Shown here piece by piece: positions 54,903 to 64,000 of a stretch of DNA of 64,000 nt. The DNA comes from Bradyrhizobium guangdongense (GTDB taxonomy: Bacteria; Pseudomonadota; Alphaproteobacteria; Rhizobiales; Xanthobacteraceae). A model generated the notes under the pieces. The model had not been told where the DNA came from. It did not search any database and was given only the letters and a program-made list of their open reading frames with translations. Position numbers and translations under genes: made by a program. Position 1 is the stretch's first letter. Every line of letters begins with the position of its first letter. Location of the stretch: contig NZ_CP030051.1 of the NCBI RefSeq assembly GCF_004114975.1, forward strand, positions 5,704,001 to 5,768,000, in the 5' to 3' direction.

Positions 54903-54916
54903 TTGAGGAGAATCAA
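54903..54916 (-). promoter_or_regulatory. FixK/FNR-type box, TTGA-N6-TCAA
   Basis: Perfect ttga ggagaa tcaa. It lies upstream of the P1B-5 ATPase start. The centre is about 40 bases from ATG 54870, so the transcript start would be very near the start codon if the box acts at the usual -41.5 position. Confidence 0.6.
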
Positions 54917-54965
54917 CATCGCGTCCCGAACTCCGCTTTCCAAGCAATTTGCTCGTATAGAACGC

Positions 54966-56150
54966 CTAAAACGGTTTCGGACCACGCCGGTCGAACTTGG
55001 CTTCCCAGGCAAGAAGGCTTGCAATCGCGATCATCAAGATAATTCCTGAGGCGCTGACAATGGCCTCCATTGCCAGTCGGCCGGAGATCTCGTTCAAGAC
55101 GACGAAGCCGAGAAATGAAGCGAGTACGCTGAAGCAATAGATCGAGAGTGAGTTTTCTCCGCAGCGAATCATTGCAACCGCCCACGGCTTCAGCTTGCTA
55201 TGCTTGATCGGTGATAAGAAGCGCATTCCCAAGACCATCAGGGCTAAGAAGTGCACGAGCCGGGGCGGCGCCAAATGGGTTTTGTAAATCGGATAAATCC
55301 AGCCCACAACTGCGTCCGGGACCAGCCATTTGAGCTGTTCGATACGCCAGCTCAGCGTGACGACAAGGCTGAATATGACGACGCTAGCGGCAACCGAAAC
55401 CACAACCGGAGATAACGAGATCCCTGCGAGCCGGGCGGCGCCGGGAGTTGCGCAGTAAGCGCCGAGCACGAACAACATCTGCCAAGCCAACGGATTGAAG
55501 TATGCTTCACGGGCCGGCCAGGCCGGCAAATTCCAGCTATAGAGCTGCACCATCATGTAGAGCAGAAAGGAGGCGCTGAGCGCGATCGTTGCGTTGCGAA
55601 TCATGAACCACAGCACGAGCGGAAAGCCGAAATGCAGCATGACAAACAGCGGCAGGATATCTGTATTCACAGGCGTGTATTGCAGCGCCAGAAGATGGAT
55701 GAGGGCAATTCCCGGATTGTCAAAAAAGACTCTGGTATTGGTCTCGTCGCGATAGAGGTCAGTTCCCGTGACCCAGACCAGAGCAAGATAGGCGATCACG
55801 AGCAGCAGAAATGCAGCGTAAATTTCCAGGCTTCGCCGCAGGCTGCGGACAACGACGGTTGGCCAACCCTGCCGCCGCAGCGCCCCGCCATAGGAAAGCA
55901 TGCAGGTATAGCCGGACACGAACACAAAAATTTCTGAAGTATCAGAAAACCCGTAGTTCCGAAGGGTCAACCAGTCAAAAGCGTTGCCAGGAATGTGATC
56001 AATGAAAATGAACCAGAGTGCGAGGCCGCGACAGGCGTCGAGGCGCAAGTCACGATCGCCATCGAGATAACCAACGTGATCGCATCCGTGCTTGGGATCG
56101 TGGTTCAAGTCGTTCGTTCCTGCATTGAGACGTGCCCCGCGTACCAGCAT
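54966..56150 (-). CDS. OpgC-domain membrane protein (acyltransferase-like)
   Basis: About 394 residues with roughly ten membrane helices. The N-terminal RDLRLDACRGLALWFIFIDHIP and the following FVFVSGYTCMLSYG match the OpgC/acyltransferase family, which modifies glucans or glycans at the periplasmic face; OpgC adds succinyl groups to osmoregulated periplasmic glucans. ATG 56150 is chosen, with the family part beginning about 30 residues in; a longer frame runs to 56258. It is 49 bases past the ABC adaptor gene on the same strand, so it may be in the same operon. Confidence 0.82.
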   Translation of the reverse strand: MLVRGARLNAGTNDLNHDPKHGCDHVGYLDGDRDLRLDACRGLALWFIFIDHIPGNAFDWLTLRNYGFSDTSEIFVFVSGYTCMLSYGGALRRQGWPTVVVRSLRRSLEIYAAFLLLVIAYLALVWVTGTDLYRDETNTRVFFDNPGIALIHLLALQYTPVNTDILPLFVMLHFGFPLVLWFMIRNATIALSASFLLYMMVQLYSWNLPAWPAREAYFNPLAWQMLFVLGAYCATPGAARLAGISLSPVVVSVAASVVIFSLVVTLSWRIEQLKWLVPDAVVGWIYPIYKTHLAPPRLVHFLALMVLGMRFLSPIKHSKLKPWAVAMIRCGENSLSIYCFSVLASFLGFVVLNEISGRLAMEAIVSASGIILMIAIASLLAWEAKFDRRGPKPF

Positions 56151-56199
56151 TTTCCGTTTCTTCGTCCACAAAGCTCCGAGCGGTTCATGGCGCGGCCTC

Positions 56200-57405
56200 T
56201 TAACGTGGTCGTTGTGCGATGCGCACACCCGGTACAACCCGGTCGCTCGGATAGACAATCACCTCTTCCCCCGGCGCGAGGCCCTTGGCAACAGCCGCGA
56301 GGCGCCCGGAACGCCGCAGAACCTCAATTTGGCGCAATTCGGCGCGCCCGTCCCTCGCGACATATACATTCCAGCCTTCTCCGCGACGAAACAACGCGCC
56401 CGCCGGAATGGTCGTCGCATCGTCCCGCGCGAAGACGCCGATTTGAACATCCACCTGATAGGCGTCACCCAGCCGCGCCCACTGCTCCGGCGGCGAGAGG
56501 ATGTCGACGAGAACATTGACCCTCTGCTCCTCGACGCCGAGCGTTGATATCTTGGTGAAGGCTGCCGGCTCGACCCGGCGTACCCGGCCCTTCAGCTTCC
56601 CCTCCCCGCCCCAATGATCGATGACGACATCAGCTCCGGGACGGATCTCGACGGCATCGGTGCTCAAGACATCGACCACGACTTCGATATCCCCGGCGTC
56701 GCCGATGTCCAGGAGTGGAGCGCCCGGCTGGACGATCGTCTCGCTTTCCTGGGCGACCTTCAGCACCACGCCGGCAACAGGCGATGCGACATTCCAGCTA
56801 TCCGGGTGCCCGCCGCCGTCGCTGCCGTATCGCGCCAACAATGCGCGCTGTTGGCTGATCTCGTGCTCTGCGGCGTGATCCTGAAACTCCGCCGCGCGCA
56901 AATCCCTGTCGGCAAGGCGCATCGCGAGTTCTGCACGCTCGAGGGCCTGCGCCGTCGCGGCCCCTTGCTGAGCCAAGGTTTTCGTCCGCACCAGGTCGGT
57001 GTTGGCCTGCTCCCTCTGGGCCCGCGCACGCTCGACAATGGCCTTGGCGCGCTCCAGGTTGGCTTCGGCTGTTCCGAGCATTTCCTCGACTTCGCGGCGG
57101 GTGCGGGAATCCATCAGCGGCGCCGGAGAAGGGGTGATTGTCGCGAGGGCGTCATCGACCCGAACCTGGTCGCCGACCTTGAAGCGGATTCGGCTCAGCC
57201 GCCCGGCGAGCGGCGCTGCGACCACGTATCGCTCACGCACACGCGTCTTGCCGTCCTCATCGACGGTGGCGACGAACCTTCCCTTCGTCACCGCGGCAGT
57301 CTCGACCGGCACCGGGGCGGGGATCAAGAGCCAGACCGCGATGCCGACGGCGGCCAGAAGCCCGGCAGCGATGGCGATATGGCGGCCCGTGATATGCATG
57401 TTCAT
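56200..57405 (-). CDS. HlyD/MacA-type periplasmic adaptor
   Basis: 401 residues. One N-terminal helix (about 8-28), lipoyl halves (YVVAAPLAGRLSRIRFKVGDQVRV and NVASPVAGVVLKVAQ), a helical hairpin (about 105-190) and a barrel region with RVEPAAFTKISTLGVEEQRVNV. It is the adaptor of a tripartite exporter whose ABC components are encoded directly upstream. The start overlaps the permease stop by four bases. Confidence 0.88.
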   Translation of the reverse strand: MNMHITGRHIAIAAGLLAAVGIAVWLLIPAPVPVETAAVTKGRFVATVDEDGKTRVRERYVVAAPLAGRLSRIRFKVGDQVRVDDALATITPSPAPLMDSRTRREVEEMLGTAEANLERAKAIVERARAQREQANTDLVRTKTLAQQGAATAQALERAELAMRLADRDLRAAEFQDHAAEHEISQQRALLARYGSDGGGHPDSWNVASPVAGVVLKVAQESETIVQPGAPLLDIGDAGDIEVVVDVLSTDAVEIRPGADVVIDHWGGEGKLKGRVRRVEPAAFTKISTLGVEEQRVNVLVDILSPPEQWARLGDAYQVDVQIGVFARDDATTIPAGALFRRGEGWNVYVARDGRAELRQIEVLRRSGRLAAVAKGLAPGEEVIVYPSDRVVPGVRIAQRPR

Positions 57406-59765
57406 TCCCTGGTCTTTAGAGCCGCGACCAGATCGAGCCGATCGACACGGCCTTTGACGATGTACGCGCTGGCTGCGGCCGCCGCCAACACGACGCCCGC
57501 TGCAATGAAATAGGTCTGCGTCGCGATCACGGCGGGTATCTGGAAACTCTCGTTGGAGTGAAATCCGGCGATCAGGCCGATAACGGCGTGAGAGAGCGGC
57601 AGGCCAATCAGAATTCCAAGCACGATCTCGATGGCGAACTCGCCGAACAGGATGCCCCCAACCTCACCGCGGGTGAAGCCCAGCACGCGCAGGCTGGCCA
57701 ACTCCCAGGCCCGCTCCTGCAGGCTGATGCGCGCACTGTTGTAGACCACGCCAACCGTGATGATCGTGGCGAAGGCGGCAAGAATGCCGGCCGTCACGAA
57801 CACGAGGCCGGCAATCTTCTCCATGAAGGAGGAGAGCGTGTACGCCTTCATCGTCACGGACTCGATGGTCGGGAGGTTCTTGAACCTCCGCCCCAACGCC
57901 GGCATCGCCGTCGGCTCGACATACAGACTCGCAGCCGAGATCACGGCGCCCTCGTCCGTGAAGCGGTTCAGGGTTTCGATCTCCATGTAGGAGGCCATTC
58001 CGATCGACTCGTCGACGATGGCGGTGACCGGGAGGTCGCGCTTGCGCCGCCGGCCCTCCATCGCCTCGACGGCGATGATGTCGCCGACCATCACATCGAG
58101 CCGCTCGGCAAGCCGACGGGTGAGCGTGATCCCGTCGGGCATGGCCGCGATCGGATGCAGGATGGCGTCGTGCGGCCGACGCAGCTCATCTCCTGCAGAC
58201 AGGCCGATCACGGAGGTCAAATAGCTGCGCTGCCCGGCCCGAAGGCGCACCGGCACGATGCGCTGCCCTTCCGCCACGAGAACGCCTGGCTCGCGTGCCA
58301 GATCGCGCAGGATGGAACGATCCAGGGGGTGCGGAAACGTCACCGTCGCGTTGCCGCGCTCCACCAGGTTGAACTGCAGGTCGATCATCTCATTGATGGC
58401 GTCGCGCCAAAAGATTCCCAGCACCATCATCGGGATCGCAAAGGCCACTCCGGCCACGGTCAGTACCGAACGGAATGGACGCCCGGCGGTATTCCGCAGG
58501 ATCATCAGCCGGCGCGATCTGGTCGCAGCGCGCGGCAGAAGCGCTTCGATCCAGGACCGTCGGAAGCCGAGAGGCGCAGCCGGTCGCATTGCGACCGCGG
58601 GTGCGAGGCTGACGACCTGCCGTAGCGCGGTCAAGACGCCGAGAGAAGCCGCCGTCAGGCTGATCGCAATTCCCAGCACGGCCGACCAAGGCGTCAGCCC
58701 GAACGGCAGCTCCGGCAGACGAAAGAAACCCTGATAGCTCGCGATCATCGCTCGTCCGAAGCCCCAGCCGGCGGCAATTCCAAGCGCCGATCCAATCAAC
58801 ACGATGACGAGGACGAGCTTCAGATAGTGCAGCATCAGCGTCGCGGTTGGAAAGCCCAATGCTTTCAACGCGGCGATCTGCTCGCGCTGGGCTGCCACCA
58901 GCCGGCCCAGTGCGCTGTTGAGCAGGAACGCCGCAACGCCGAAAAAGATCAGCGGGATGGTGGTCGACATCACCTTTTGCTGGTTCAGCTCATCCTCAAG
59001 GAAGCGGTTGGATGGTTGATCCCGCCGCGCGACGGCACCGATCGATCCATAGGGCTCGAGCAGCCGATCCAGTTCGTCGATCACAGGCTTCGGATCGGCT
59101 CCCGGCGCCAGCGAAATGACGGCATCATTGAAGGCCGCCTTCATGTCGAACGCGGCTTCCGCCGCGCGGCGGTCGACCCAGAGAATGGCATAGAGCCGGT
59201 CGTCCGGAATGGGCAGACCGGGCTTGACGGCATAGACATATTCCGACGAGAGCGCGACGCCGGATACGTGAAAAGCTTCCACCTTGCCGTTGAGCAGCAC
59301 ACGGATGTCGTCGCCGGGATTCACACCATTGGCTTCGGCAAACGCTTCGTTGACTGCCGCGCTTCTTGGGGAGCCCGGTTCGGGCGCCGCGCCGCGGCGC
59401 AAATGCAGACGGGCAAGCCGTTCGTCGCCAGCATGGTTGAGCGACACCATGCGCGCCGAGACCGGCTGCGAAGCGGCCGGCCAGTCCACGATGACCTCGC
59501 GAACAATACGGGCTTCCACCGTCGCAACCCCGGGGATGGCGTTGAGCTGCGGAACGATCGATAGCGGCGCACGCTTGAGCGTCACGAAGACCTGCGGGAA
59601 TCGCGCGGTAGCGTAGAAGCGCTCGACGGCCGTGCCGAGCGAATTGTAAGTCGAGACTGAGCCAACGAAGACGGCGACGCCGGCGGCAACCAGCAGGGCG
59701 ATGGTGATCACCTGGCCCCGCATTGCGGCAACATCGCGCAGCAGTTTTCGATCGAGCAGGCTCAC
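57402..59765 (-). CDS. FtsX-like ABC transporter permease, duplicated
   Basis: 787 residues. Membrane helices lie near 20-40, 270-300, 320-345, 370-400 and near 440-460 and in a C-terminal group (about 670-780). The two FtsX-type groups of helices, each with a periplasmic MacB_PCD-type domain between them ([22 protein letters not shown] and the second around 470-600), mark the duplicated LolE/MacB type. It would act with the ATP-binding protein encoded just upstream and the adaptor downstream. Substrate unknown. Confidence 0.88.
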   Translation of the reverse strand: MSLLDRKLLRDVAAMRGQVITIALLVAAGVAVFVGSVSTYNSLGTAVERFYATARFPQVFVTLKRAPLSIVPQLNAIPGVATVEARIVREVIVDWPAASQPVSARMVSLNHAGDERLARLHLRRGAAPEPGSPRSAAVNEAFAEANGVNPGDDIRVLLNGKVEAFHVSGVALSSEYVYAVKPGLPIPDDRLYAILWVDRRAAEAAFDMKAAFNDAVISLAPGADPKPVIDELDRLLEPYGSIGAVARRDQPSNRFLEDELNQQKVMSTTIPLIFFGVAAFLLNSALGRLVAAQREQIAALKALGFPTATLMLHYLKLVLVIVLIGSALGIAAGWGFGRAMIASYQGFFRLPELPFGLTPWSAVLGIAISLTAASLGVLTALRQVVSLAPAVAMRPAAPLGFRRSWIEALLPRAATRSRRLMILRNTAGRPFRSVLTVAGVAFAIPMMVLGIFWRDAINEMIDLQFNLVERGNATVTFPHPLDRSILRDLAREPGVLVAEGQRIVPVRLRAGQRSYLTSVIGLSAGDELRRPHDAILHPIAAMPDGITLTRRLAERLDVMVGDIIAVEAMEGRRRKRDLPVTAIVDESIGMASYMEIETLNRFTDEGAVISAASLYVEPTAMPALGRRFKNLPTIESVTMKAYTLSSFMEKIAGLVFVTAGILAAFATIITVGVVYNSARISLQERAWELASLRVLGFTRGEVGGILFGEFAIEIVLGILIGLPLSHAVIGLIAGFHSNESFQIPAVIATQTYFIAAGVVLAAAAASAYIVKGRVDRLDLVAALKTRE

Positions 59766-60499
59766 CAGTGCACCTCGTCGGCCGAGAGTCGGTGCGCATT
59801 ACGTTCCTCTCCGACGATCCGCCCGCCACCGAGCCGCAGCACGCGGTCCGCCATTCCCGCGATCGCCGCATTGTGCGTGATGATAATCGTTGTGGTACCG
59901 AGACGCTCATTGGCTCGCGCGATCGCCGCCAGCACCACTTTGCCGGTCTCGTAGTCCAGAGCCCCTGTCGGCTCGTCGCACAAGAGAACATCCGGCGACT
60001 TGACGATGGCGCGGGCAACCGCCACACGCTGCTGCTCGCCGCCGGACAACTGTGAAGGAAAGTGGTCGATCCGCTTTTCGAGACCGACGAGCGCAAGGAC
60101 CTCGAGCGGATCGAGCGGCTTGTCGGCAATCTCGTTCACCAAAGCGACGTTCTCCAGCACCGTGAGGCTGGGGATAAGATTGTAGAACTGAAAGACGAAG
60201 CCGACGTGCTCGCGGCGGTAGCGGGTCAATTCGGCATCCGTCGCGCCGACCAGATTGTGGTCGCGCCAGTGGGCCTCGCCCGAGGTTGGACTGTCCAGAC
60301 CTCCCAGGATGTTCAGCAGAGTCGATTTCCCCGACCCGGACGGCCCGAGGAGCACAACGAACTCGCCTTCGAAGACGTCGAGATCGACGTCCCGCAGGGC
60401 ATGCACCTCAACCTCCCCCATCCGATAGGTCTTCGAAAGCCCGCGGGCGCGAAACACCGGAGCGTTCTTGCGATCCTGATTGGCCGGAAAGACGTCCAT
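59762..60499 (-). CDS. ABC transporter ATP-binding protein (MacB/LolD-type)
   Basis: 245 residues. [18 protein letters not shown] (Walker A), [17 protein letters not shown] (signature) and [15 protein letters not shown] (Walker B) are intact, and [13 protein letters not shown] holds the switch His. The type is the lipoprotein/MacB-like group that works with FtsX-type permeases. ATG 60499 is preferred over longer frames. The stop overlaps the permease start by four bases, making an ATPase-permease-adaptor operon on the minus strand. Confidence 0.9.
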   Translation of the reverse strand: MDVFPANQDRKNAPVFRARGLSKTYRMGEVEVHALRDVDLDVFEGEFVVLLGPSGSGKSTLLNILGGLDSPTSGEAHWRDHNLVGATDAELTRYRREHVGFVFQFYNLIPSLTVLENVALVNEIADKPLDPLEVLALVGLEKRIDHFPSQLSGGEQQRVAVARAIVKSPDVLLCDEPTGALDYETGKVVLAAIARANERLGTTTIIITHNAAIAGMADRVLRLGGGRIVGEERNAHRLSADEVHW

Positions 60500-60567
60500 G
60501 AGTTTCAAGTTCGAAGTCGGAGGCCGGACTTCCGACCTACATTGTGATGTCGTCGGCCGTTCGCCGC

Positions 60568-61404
60568 TCAGTGAGAGAACAGGACCGGAATCGGCGGCTT
60601 CGTCAGGATGCTTCGGGTCGCGCCTCCCAATATGAACTCGCGGAAGCGCGAATGGCCGTAGGCGCCCATCACGAGGAGATCCGTTCGGCGGGACGCAATC
60701 TGCGCTGCAAGAACCTCGCCGATGGCCCGCCCGGCGGCATCCACCTCGTCGACGATCACATCGATGCCGTGCCGCGATAGATTCTTGGCGAGTTCGGACG
60801 AGGAACGCCGGCTCGATATCGCCTTCTCGTTGATCACGGTGAGAATGCACACTTCGCGCGCCTTCTCCAGGATCGGGATGGCATCGGAGACTGCGCGCGC
60901 CGACGCGCGGCTGAAGTCCCACGCGACGAGTACCCTATTCAAGTCAGCCGCCCTGGACGCCGGGGCTTCGGGGAGCACCAAGGTGGGTCGTCCGGATCCG
61001 AAGATGACGGCTTCGGCATACCATTGGTCGTAGGATTCCGGCACTGACACGATGGTGAGGTCGCGCAGCCGCGCATATTCCACCAGCAGGTCCGGCACTT
61101 CGGATGTCAGGCAGCGTTCGAGAATGATCTCGTGCAGCGCGCCGGCTTTCTGAGCGGCCGCTTCAAACGCGGCCAGCAAGTCCTGCGCATTCTTTCTGCT
61201 CTTCTGCGCCTCGCTGGCCACGATCGACCCGAGATGCCCGGCGCCGCCGAGGAAGGTGCCGGGAACCTGCACATGAGCCTCACATGAGATCGCCGCAATG
61301 TGGGCGCCGAGCGTTGAAGCAAGCGCCACGGCGCGATCAATCACTGAAACCGGCGCCGGATCCGGGTAGCTGGTGAGCGTGAGCAAAACGTCCTTGATGG
61401 CCAT
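60568..61404 (-). CDS. Universal stress protein, tandem domain
   Basis: 278 residues with a partial first UspA-like half (about 1-145) and a full second one (about 150-278) with [22 protein letters not shown] and the nucleotide motif [24 protein letters not shown], the G-x2-G-x9-G-[ST] pattern that can bind ATP. Such proteins respond to low oxygen or general stress. Its start is 16 bases after the end of the second universal stress protein gene, on the same strand, and both follow the FixK-type box at 62.3 kb. Confidence 0.88.
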   Translation of the reverse strand: MAIKDVLLTLTSYPDPAPVSVIDRAVALASTLGAHIAAISCEAHVQVPGTFLGGAGHLGSIVASEAQKSRKNAQDLLAAFEAAAQKAGALHEIILERCLTSEVPDLLVEYARLRDLTIVSVPESYDQWYAEAVIFGSGRPTLVLPEAPASRAADLNRVLVAWDFSRASARAVSDAIPILEKAREVCILTVINEKAISSRRSSSELAKNLSRHGIDVIVDEVDAAGRAIGEVLAAQIASRRTDLLVMGAYGHSRFREFILGGATRSILTKPPIPVLFSH

Positions 61405-61420
61405 GGTGTCTCCGAACGAC

Positions 61421-62242
61421 CTAGTGCGACATCATCACGCAGATCGGCGCCTCGTTCAGCAGATCGCGCGTCACGCCTCCGAACATCCACTCGCCGAGGC
61501 GACTATGGCCATAACCTCCGGTTACGATCAGATCGGCGTCCTCGTCCTTTGCCACCCGAAGAAGCTGGTGCGCATCGGGCTCAGCCATGTGCACGCGCAC
61601 TTCGGCTTGGCATTTTACCGCATGGGCCTGCAGATATTTCGCGATATCGCGGACGCGGCGGCGCGCTGCGTTCTGTTCCTCGCAGGTGCAGATCTCGACG
61701 ATCGTGACCTGCGAAGCTTTAGAGAGGAACGGTAGCGCATCTCGCAGAGCGATTCTTGCCTCGCGAGTGTCTTTCCATCCGACCAGAACGCGATCGGCCT
61801 TCAGCGCCGGAACGTGGTCAGGAACCAGCAGCGTCGGTCGTCCCATCCGCATCATGGCCTCGGCGGCATCAATGAAATGGAACTGGTCTGTCCCTTCCTG
61901 CCTGCACCTGATCACCACCAGATCGGCGGATCGCGCTTCATTGGTCAGGAACGCGGTAGGGTAGTCTACGCTGCAGCGCCACTCGACCCGCTCTTTCGGC
62001 AGGCCGGCCACGCTGCGAAACCACTGCTCCTTGTCCGCGAGTGCCGACTTCATCCGCTTCAGGTCGTCTGCGGTGGTCTCCTTGATGATGACGCCCTCGG
62101 CCACGAAGGGAGGCTCGACCGCGAAAGCCGAAGCGCCGATCAACGATGCTCCAAATCTGTCTGCAATGTCCCGGGCGATGCGGACTTGACCTTCCGCCTG
62201 CTGCTCGGGGTCAACGTAGACCATCACGGTCGCGATCGTCAT
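61421..62242 (-). CDS. Universal stress protein, tandem domain
   Basis: 273 residues. First half begins TIATVMVYVDPEQQAEGQVRIARDIADR; the second half contains VLVGWKDTREARIALRDALP and the nucleotide motif LIVTGGYGHSRLGEWMFGGVTRDLL. The start at ATG 62242 is chosen because GGAG sits eight bases upstream; ATG 62248 has the same site at only two bases. It is probably first in an operon with the next stress gene. The upstream region carries a perfect FixK/FNR-type box (62302-62315), 60 bases before the start. Confidence 0.88.
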   Translation of the reverse strand: MTIATVMVYVDPEQQAEGQVRIARDIADRFGASLIGASAFAVEPPFVAEGVIIKETTADDLKRMKSALADKEQWFRSVAGLPKERVEWRCSVDYPTAFLTNEARSADLVVIRCRQEGTDQFHFIDAAEAMMRMGRPTLLVPDHVPALKADRVLVGWKDTREARIALRDALPFLSKASQVTIVEICTCEEQNAARRRVRDIAKYLQAHAVKCQAEVRVHMAEPDAHQLLRVAKDEDADLIVTGGYGHSRLGEWMFGGVTRDLLNEAPICVMMSH

Positions 62243-62301
62243 CGGCATGGCTCCGCTAATTGATGCGCTTCCACTTTTTGGCACCTCTCGCATGCGTCCA
62301 A

Positions 62302-62315
62302 TTGACCCAAATCAA
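62302..62315. promoter_or_regulatory. FixK/FNR-type box in divergent region
   Basis: Perfect ttga cccaaa tcaa. It lies between the stress-protein gene (start 62242, minus) and the permease gene (start 62381, plus), about 60 and 66 bases from the two start codons, so it could serve either or both. Confidence 0.65.
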
Positions 62316-62380
62316 GAGGCTGCGCGCCAGGCCCGCTGATATAATCTCTCGGAATTCAGCCCTCGCTTGCAATGACGTGA

Positions 62381-63619
62381 ATGGAAACAGTGCCGCAAGA
62401 TCGGATCCTGCCTGCGGCCGGTTTGCGACGGCGGCTGGGGCTGCCATTGCTGGTCCTCTACGGGACGGGGGTCACCGTGGGAGCCGGGATCTACGTCTTG
62501 ATCGGCGCCGTTGCGGGCCATGCAGGCGTCTACGCCTCGTGGGCGTTCGCATTAGCGGCCGCTGTCATGGCCTTGACGGCCGCCTCGTATGCCGAGCTCG
62601 CCACCCGCTACCCCGTCAGCGCCGGGGAAGCCGCCTACGTCCGTGCCGCATTCAACTCCCGATTTCTATCCAGGACCGTCGGCTCATTGAGGCTCGCCAT
62701 TGGCATCATCTCGGCTGGGGCGGTGACCGTCGGGGGTGCTGGCTACTTAGGCCAGTTGATCACACTGCCTGCACCAGTGATCGTCGTGGCGATCGTCGCT
62801 GCCCTCGGCGTGGTCGCCGCCTGGGGCATTCTCGAATCGGTAATGCTCGCGGGGTTTCTGACGTTGATCGAGACGGGCGGACTGGTATGGATCATCGTAT
62901 CCGCCATTCATTCGGATGTCTCGTTCAGCTCCGCGCTATTTACGCCGCCCCCGCTCGACGGCGGTACCTTTTCCGGAATCACCTTTGCCGGCGTGCTGGC
63001 ATTCTTCGCCTTCGTCGGTTTCGAGGACCTCGCCAACGTCGTGGAAGAGGCCAAGAGCCCACAACGGGATATCCCCTGGGCTATGGCACTCACGCTGCTG
63101 ATCACGAGCGTGCTTTACGTCCTGATCGCGGCGATTTCAGTCAGCGCCGTACCGCCGAGCGTCCTTGCCGGGTCAACGGCGCCGCTGAGCCTGGTCTTCG
63201 GCGCCGTGGCGCGCATAAGTCCGACGACGTTCAGCGTGATCGCGGTCGTGTCGACGCTCAACACCGTGCTCGCCCAGATGACCATGACGGCGCGTGTCAT
63301 TTATGGCATGGCACAACAAGGCGACCTGCCCGGACTTGTAGGACGTGTCCATTCGCGAACCGGGACGCCGCTGATCGCCACGGGGATGGTCATGCTGAGC
63401 GTTGCGGCTCTCGCGCTGATATTCCCGCTGGAACGGCTGGCAGAAGGTACGTCTCTTGCGACGCTGTTGATGTTTGCCGTTGTCAACCTGTCTCTGCTTC
63501 GAATCCGCGCGCGGCACACTCGATCCGATCCAGCGGCCGTCCGCGTCCCGCTCTGGATAGCGTCCCTTGGTCTCGTCTCCTGCGTGCTCATGATCGGAAC
63601 CGCCCTTTTCACGGCATAA
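62381..63619 (+). CDS. APC-superfamily amino acid permease
   Basis: 412 residues with about eleven membrane helices. The N-terminal LLVLYGTGVTVGAGIYVLIGAVAG is the typical APC first helix with the G-x-G-I-[FY] motif; GFEDLANVVEEAKSPQRDIPWA matches the conserved loop after the sixth helix (normally FD/FE...EE). Substrate not determinable. It is divergent from the universal stress protein genes across the FixK-type box. ATG 62381 is used. Confidence 0.88.
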   Translation: METVPQDRILPAAGLRRRLGLPLLVLYGTGVTVGAGIYVLIGAVAGHAGVYASWAFALAAAVMALTAASYAELATRYPVSAGEAAYVRAAFNSRFLSRTVGSLRLAIGIISAGAVTVGGAGYLGQLITLPAPVIVVAIVAALGVVAAWGILESVMLAGFLTLIETGGLVWIIVSAIHSDVSFSSALFTPPPLDGGTFSGITFAGVLAFFAFVGFEDLANVVEEAKSPQRDIPWAMALTLLITSVLYVLIAAISVSAVPPSVLAGSTAPLSLVFGAVARISPTTFSVIAVVSTLNTVLAQMTMTARVIYGMAQQGDLPGLVGRVHSRTGTPLIATGMVMLSVAALALIFPLERLAEGTSLATLLMFAVVNLSLLRIRARHTRSDPAAVRVPLWIASLGLVSCVLMIGTALFTA

Positions 63620-63627
63620 CAAGACCG

Positions 63628-64000
63628 ATGGGAAAGAACAGTCAATCGCAGCCAATGTTTCAAACGACACAATTTCCCGATCGAAGGCTGGCTCGGACCA
63701 CTCTTGCAGTGGTCATCGGGCTGGGCGTTGCCGTCTGCGCGTTCATGGCGAAGCCTTTCCTCGGCGCGCTCGTCTGGTCCACGACGCTTGCAGTCTTGTT
63801 CGTCCCGCTGGACATGGCCATCAGCAAGCGCTTGGGGTCGCGTAGTCTTTCGGCGCTGACGACGGTGACGGTGACCGCCTGCATTGTGGTCGTTCCTGCG
63901 ATCCTCGTAGCGGAGACCTTGCTCAACGAGGCCGTCCGGAGCGCAACGCTCGTCGTGCCGATGTTCGACGCGGAGGACTGGAAACGTTTCATGGGCGGGC
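63628..64000 (+). CDS. AI-2E family transporter-like protein, 3' end outside window
   Basis: The frame starting ATG 63628, nine bases after the permease stop, stays open to the window end (124 codons). It begins MGKNSQSQPMFQ and then carries membrane segments (ARTTLAVVIGLGVAVCAFMAKPF, WSTTLAVLFVPLDM) and TVTVTACIVVVPAILVAETLL, the N-terminal layout of PerM/YdiK-type AI-2E proteins. Probably cotranscribed with the permease. Function in export or channel activity cannot be told from the fragment. Confidence 0.7.
   Translation, partial: MGKNSQSQPMFQTTQFPDRRLARTTLAVVIGLGVAVCAFMAKPFLGALVWSTTLAVLFVPLDMAISKRLGSRSLSALTTVTVTACIVVVPAILVAETLLNEAVRSATLVVPMFDAEDWKRFMGG

Noticed and set aside
1..64000. 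tRNA, rRNA, CRISPR array, insertion sequence or prophage
   Set aside because: No cloverleaf, spaced repeats, transposase or phage structural gene was recognised; the HGG-motif gene alone is not enough to call a prophage.

Overview
The window looks like chromosomal DNA of an alphaproteobacterium, most likely a Bradyrhizobium or close relative. This is inferred from the high GC and codon use, the gene families present (TAXI receptor, HWE-type kinase, Omp25-like and OprB-like porin domains, CheB/CheR hybrid kinase, Nia-like P1B-5 ATPase), two FixK/FNR-type boxes, and several palindromic intergenic repeats. There is no rRNA, tRNA, CRISPR array or recognisable insertion sequence.

Region by region. 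1-4.6 kb: end of a glyoxalase-like gene, lytic transglycosylase, Nudix hydrolase, two small unknown genes, a receiver-only regulator and a metallophosphoesterase. 4.6-10.3 kb: a visibly AT-richer accessory stretch of small membrane or secreted proteins, a YciB-like protein, a membrane-linked alpha/beta hydrolase and an ECF sigma factor flanked by two small Cys-x-x-Cys membrane proteins. Four copies of one dispersed repeat occur only in this stretch. 10.3-12.9 kb: a TadE-TadE-TadG operon whose middle gene is frameshifted. 13.3-20.8 kb: TAXI receptor, MFS carrier, two M20 hydrolases and a mandelate-racemase-type enzyme, separated by three kinds of palindromic repeat. 21.2-27.3 kb: signalling block of CheB-CheR-PAS-HWE kinase, Crp/Fnr regulator, stand-alone CheB, receiver protein and micro-membrane proteins. 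27.4-33.1 kb: an Mfd-like translocase, a CoA-transferase and a VOC protein.

33.2-40.5 kb is the most notable region: an NHLM-type peptide secretion cassette. It has a HlyD-type adaptor, an ABC exporter with a C39 peptidase and a second long ABC exporter, in overlapping minus-strand genes. A 78-residue double-glycine-leader peptide gene converges on the cassette, and a secreted helical protein diverges from it.

40.8-45.4 kb: DNA polymerase IV converging on an unusual FAN1-type nuclease fused to a DEDDh exonuclease, then an unknown gene. 45.6-49.8 kb: a PhoP/PhoQ-like pair with two PepSY-type proteins, a cytochrome b561 and a VIT/CCC1 transporter. 50-52.5 kb: a two-barrel porin and a small secreted protein. 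52.6-64 kb: a P1B-5 ATPase with hemerythrin tail, an OpgC-like membrane protein, an ABC export operon, two universal stress proteins, an APC permease and the start of an AI-2E-type transporter. Perfect TTGA-N6-TCAA boxes precede the ATPase and lie between the stress-protein operon and the permease, which suggests low-oxygen control of this end of the window.

All function calls rest on reading motifs by eye. No database search was run.
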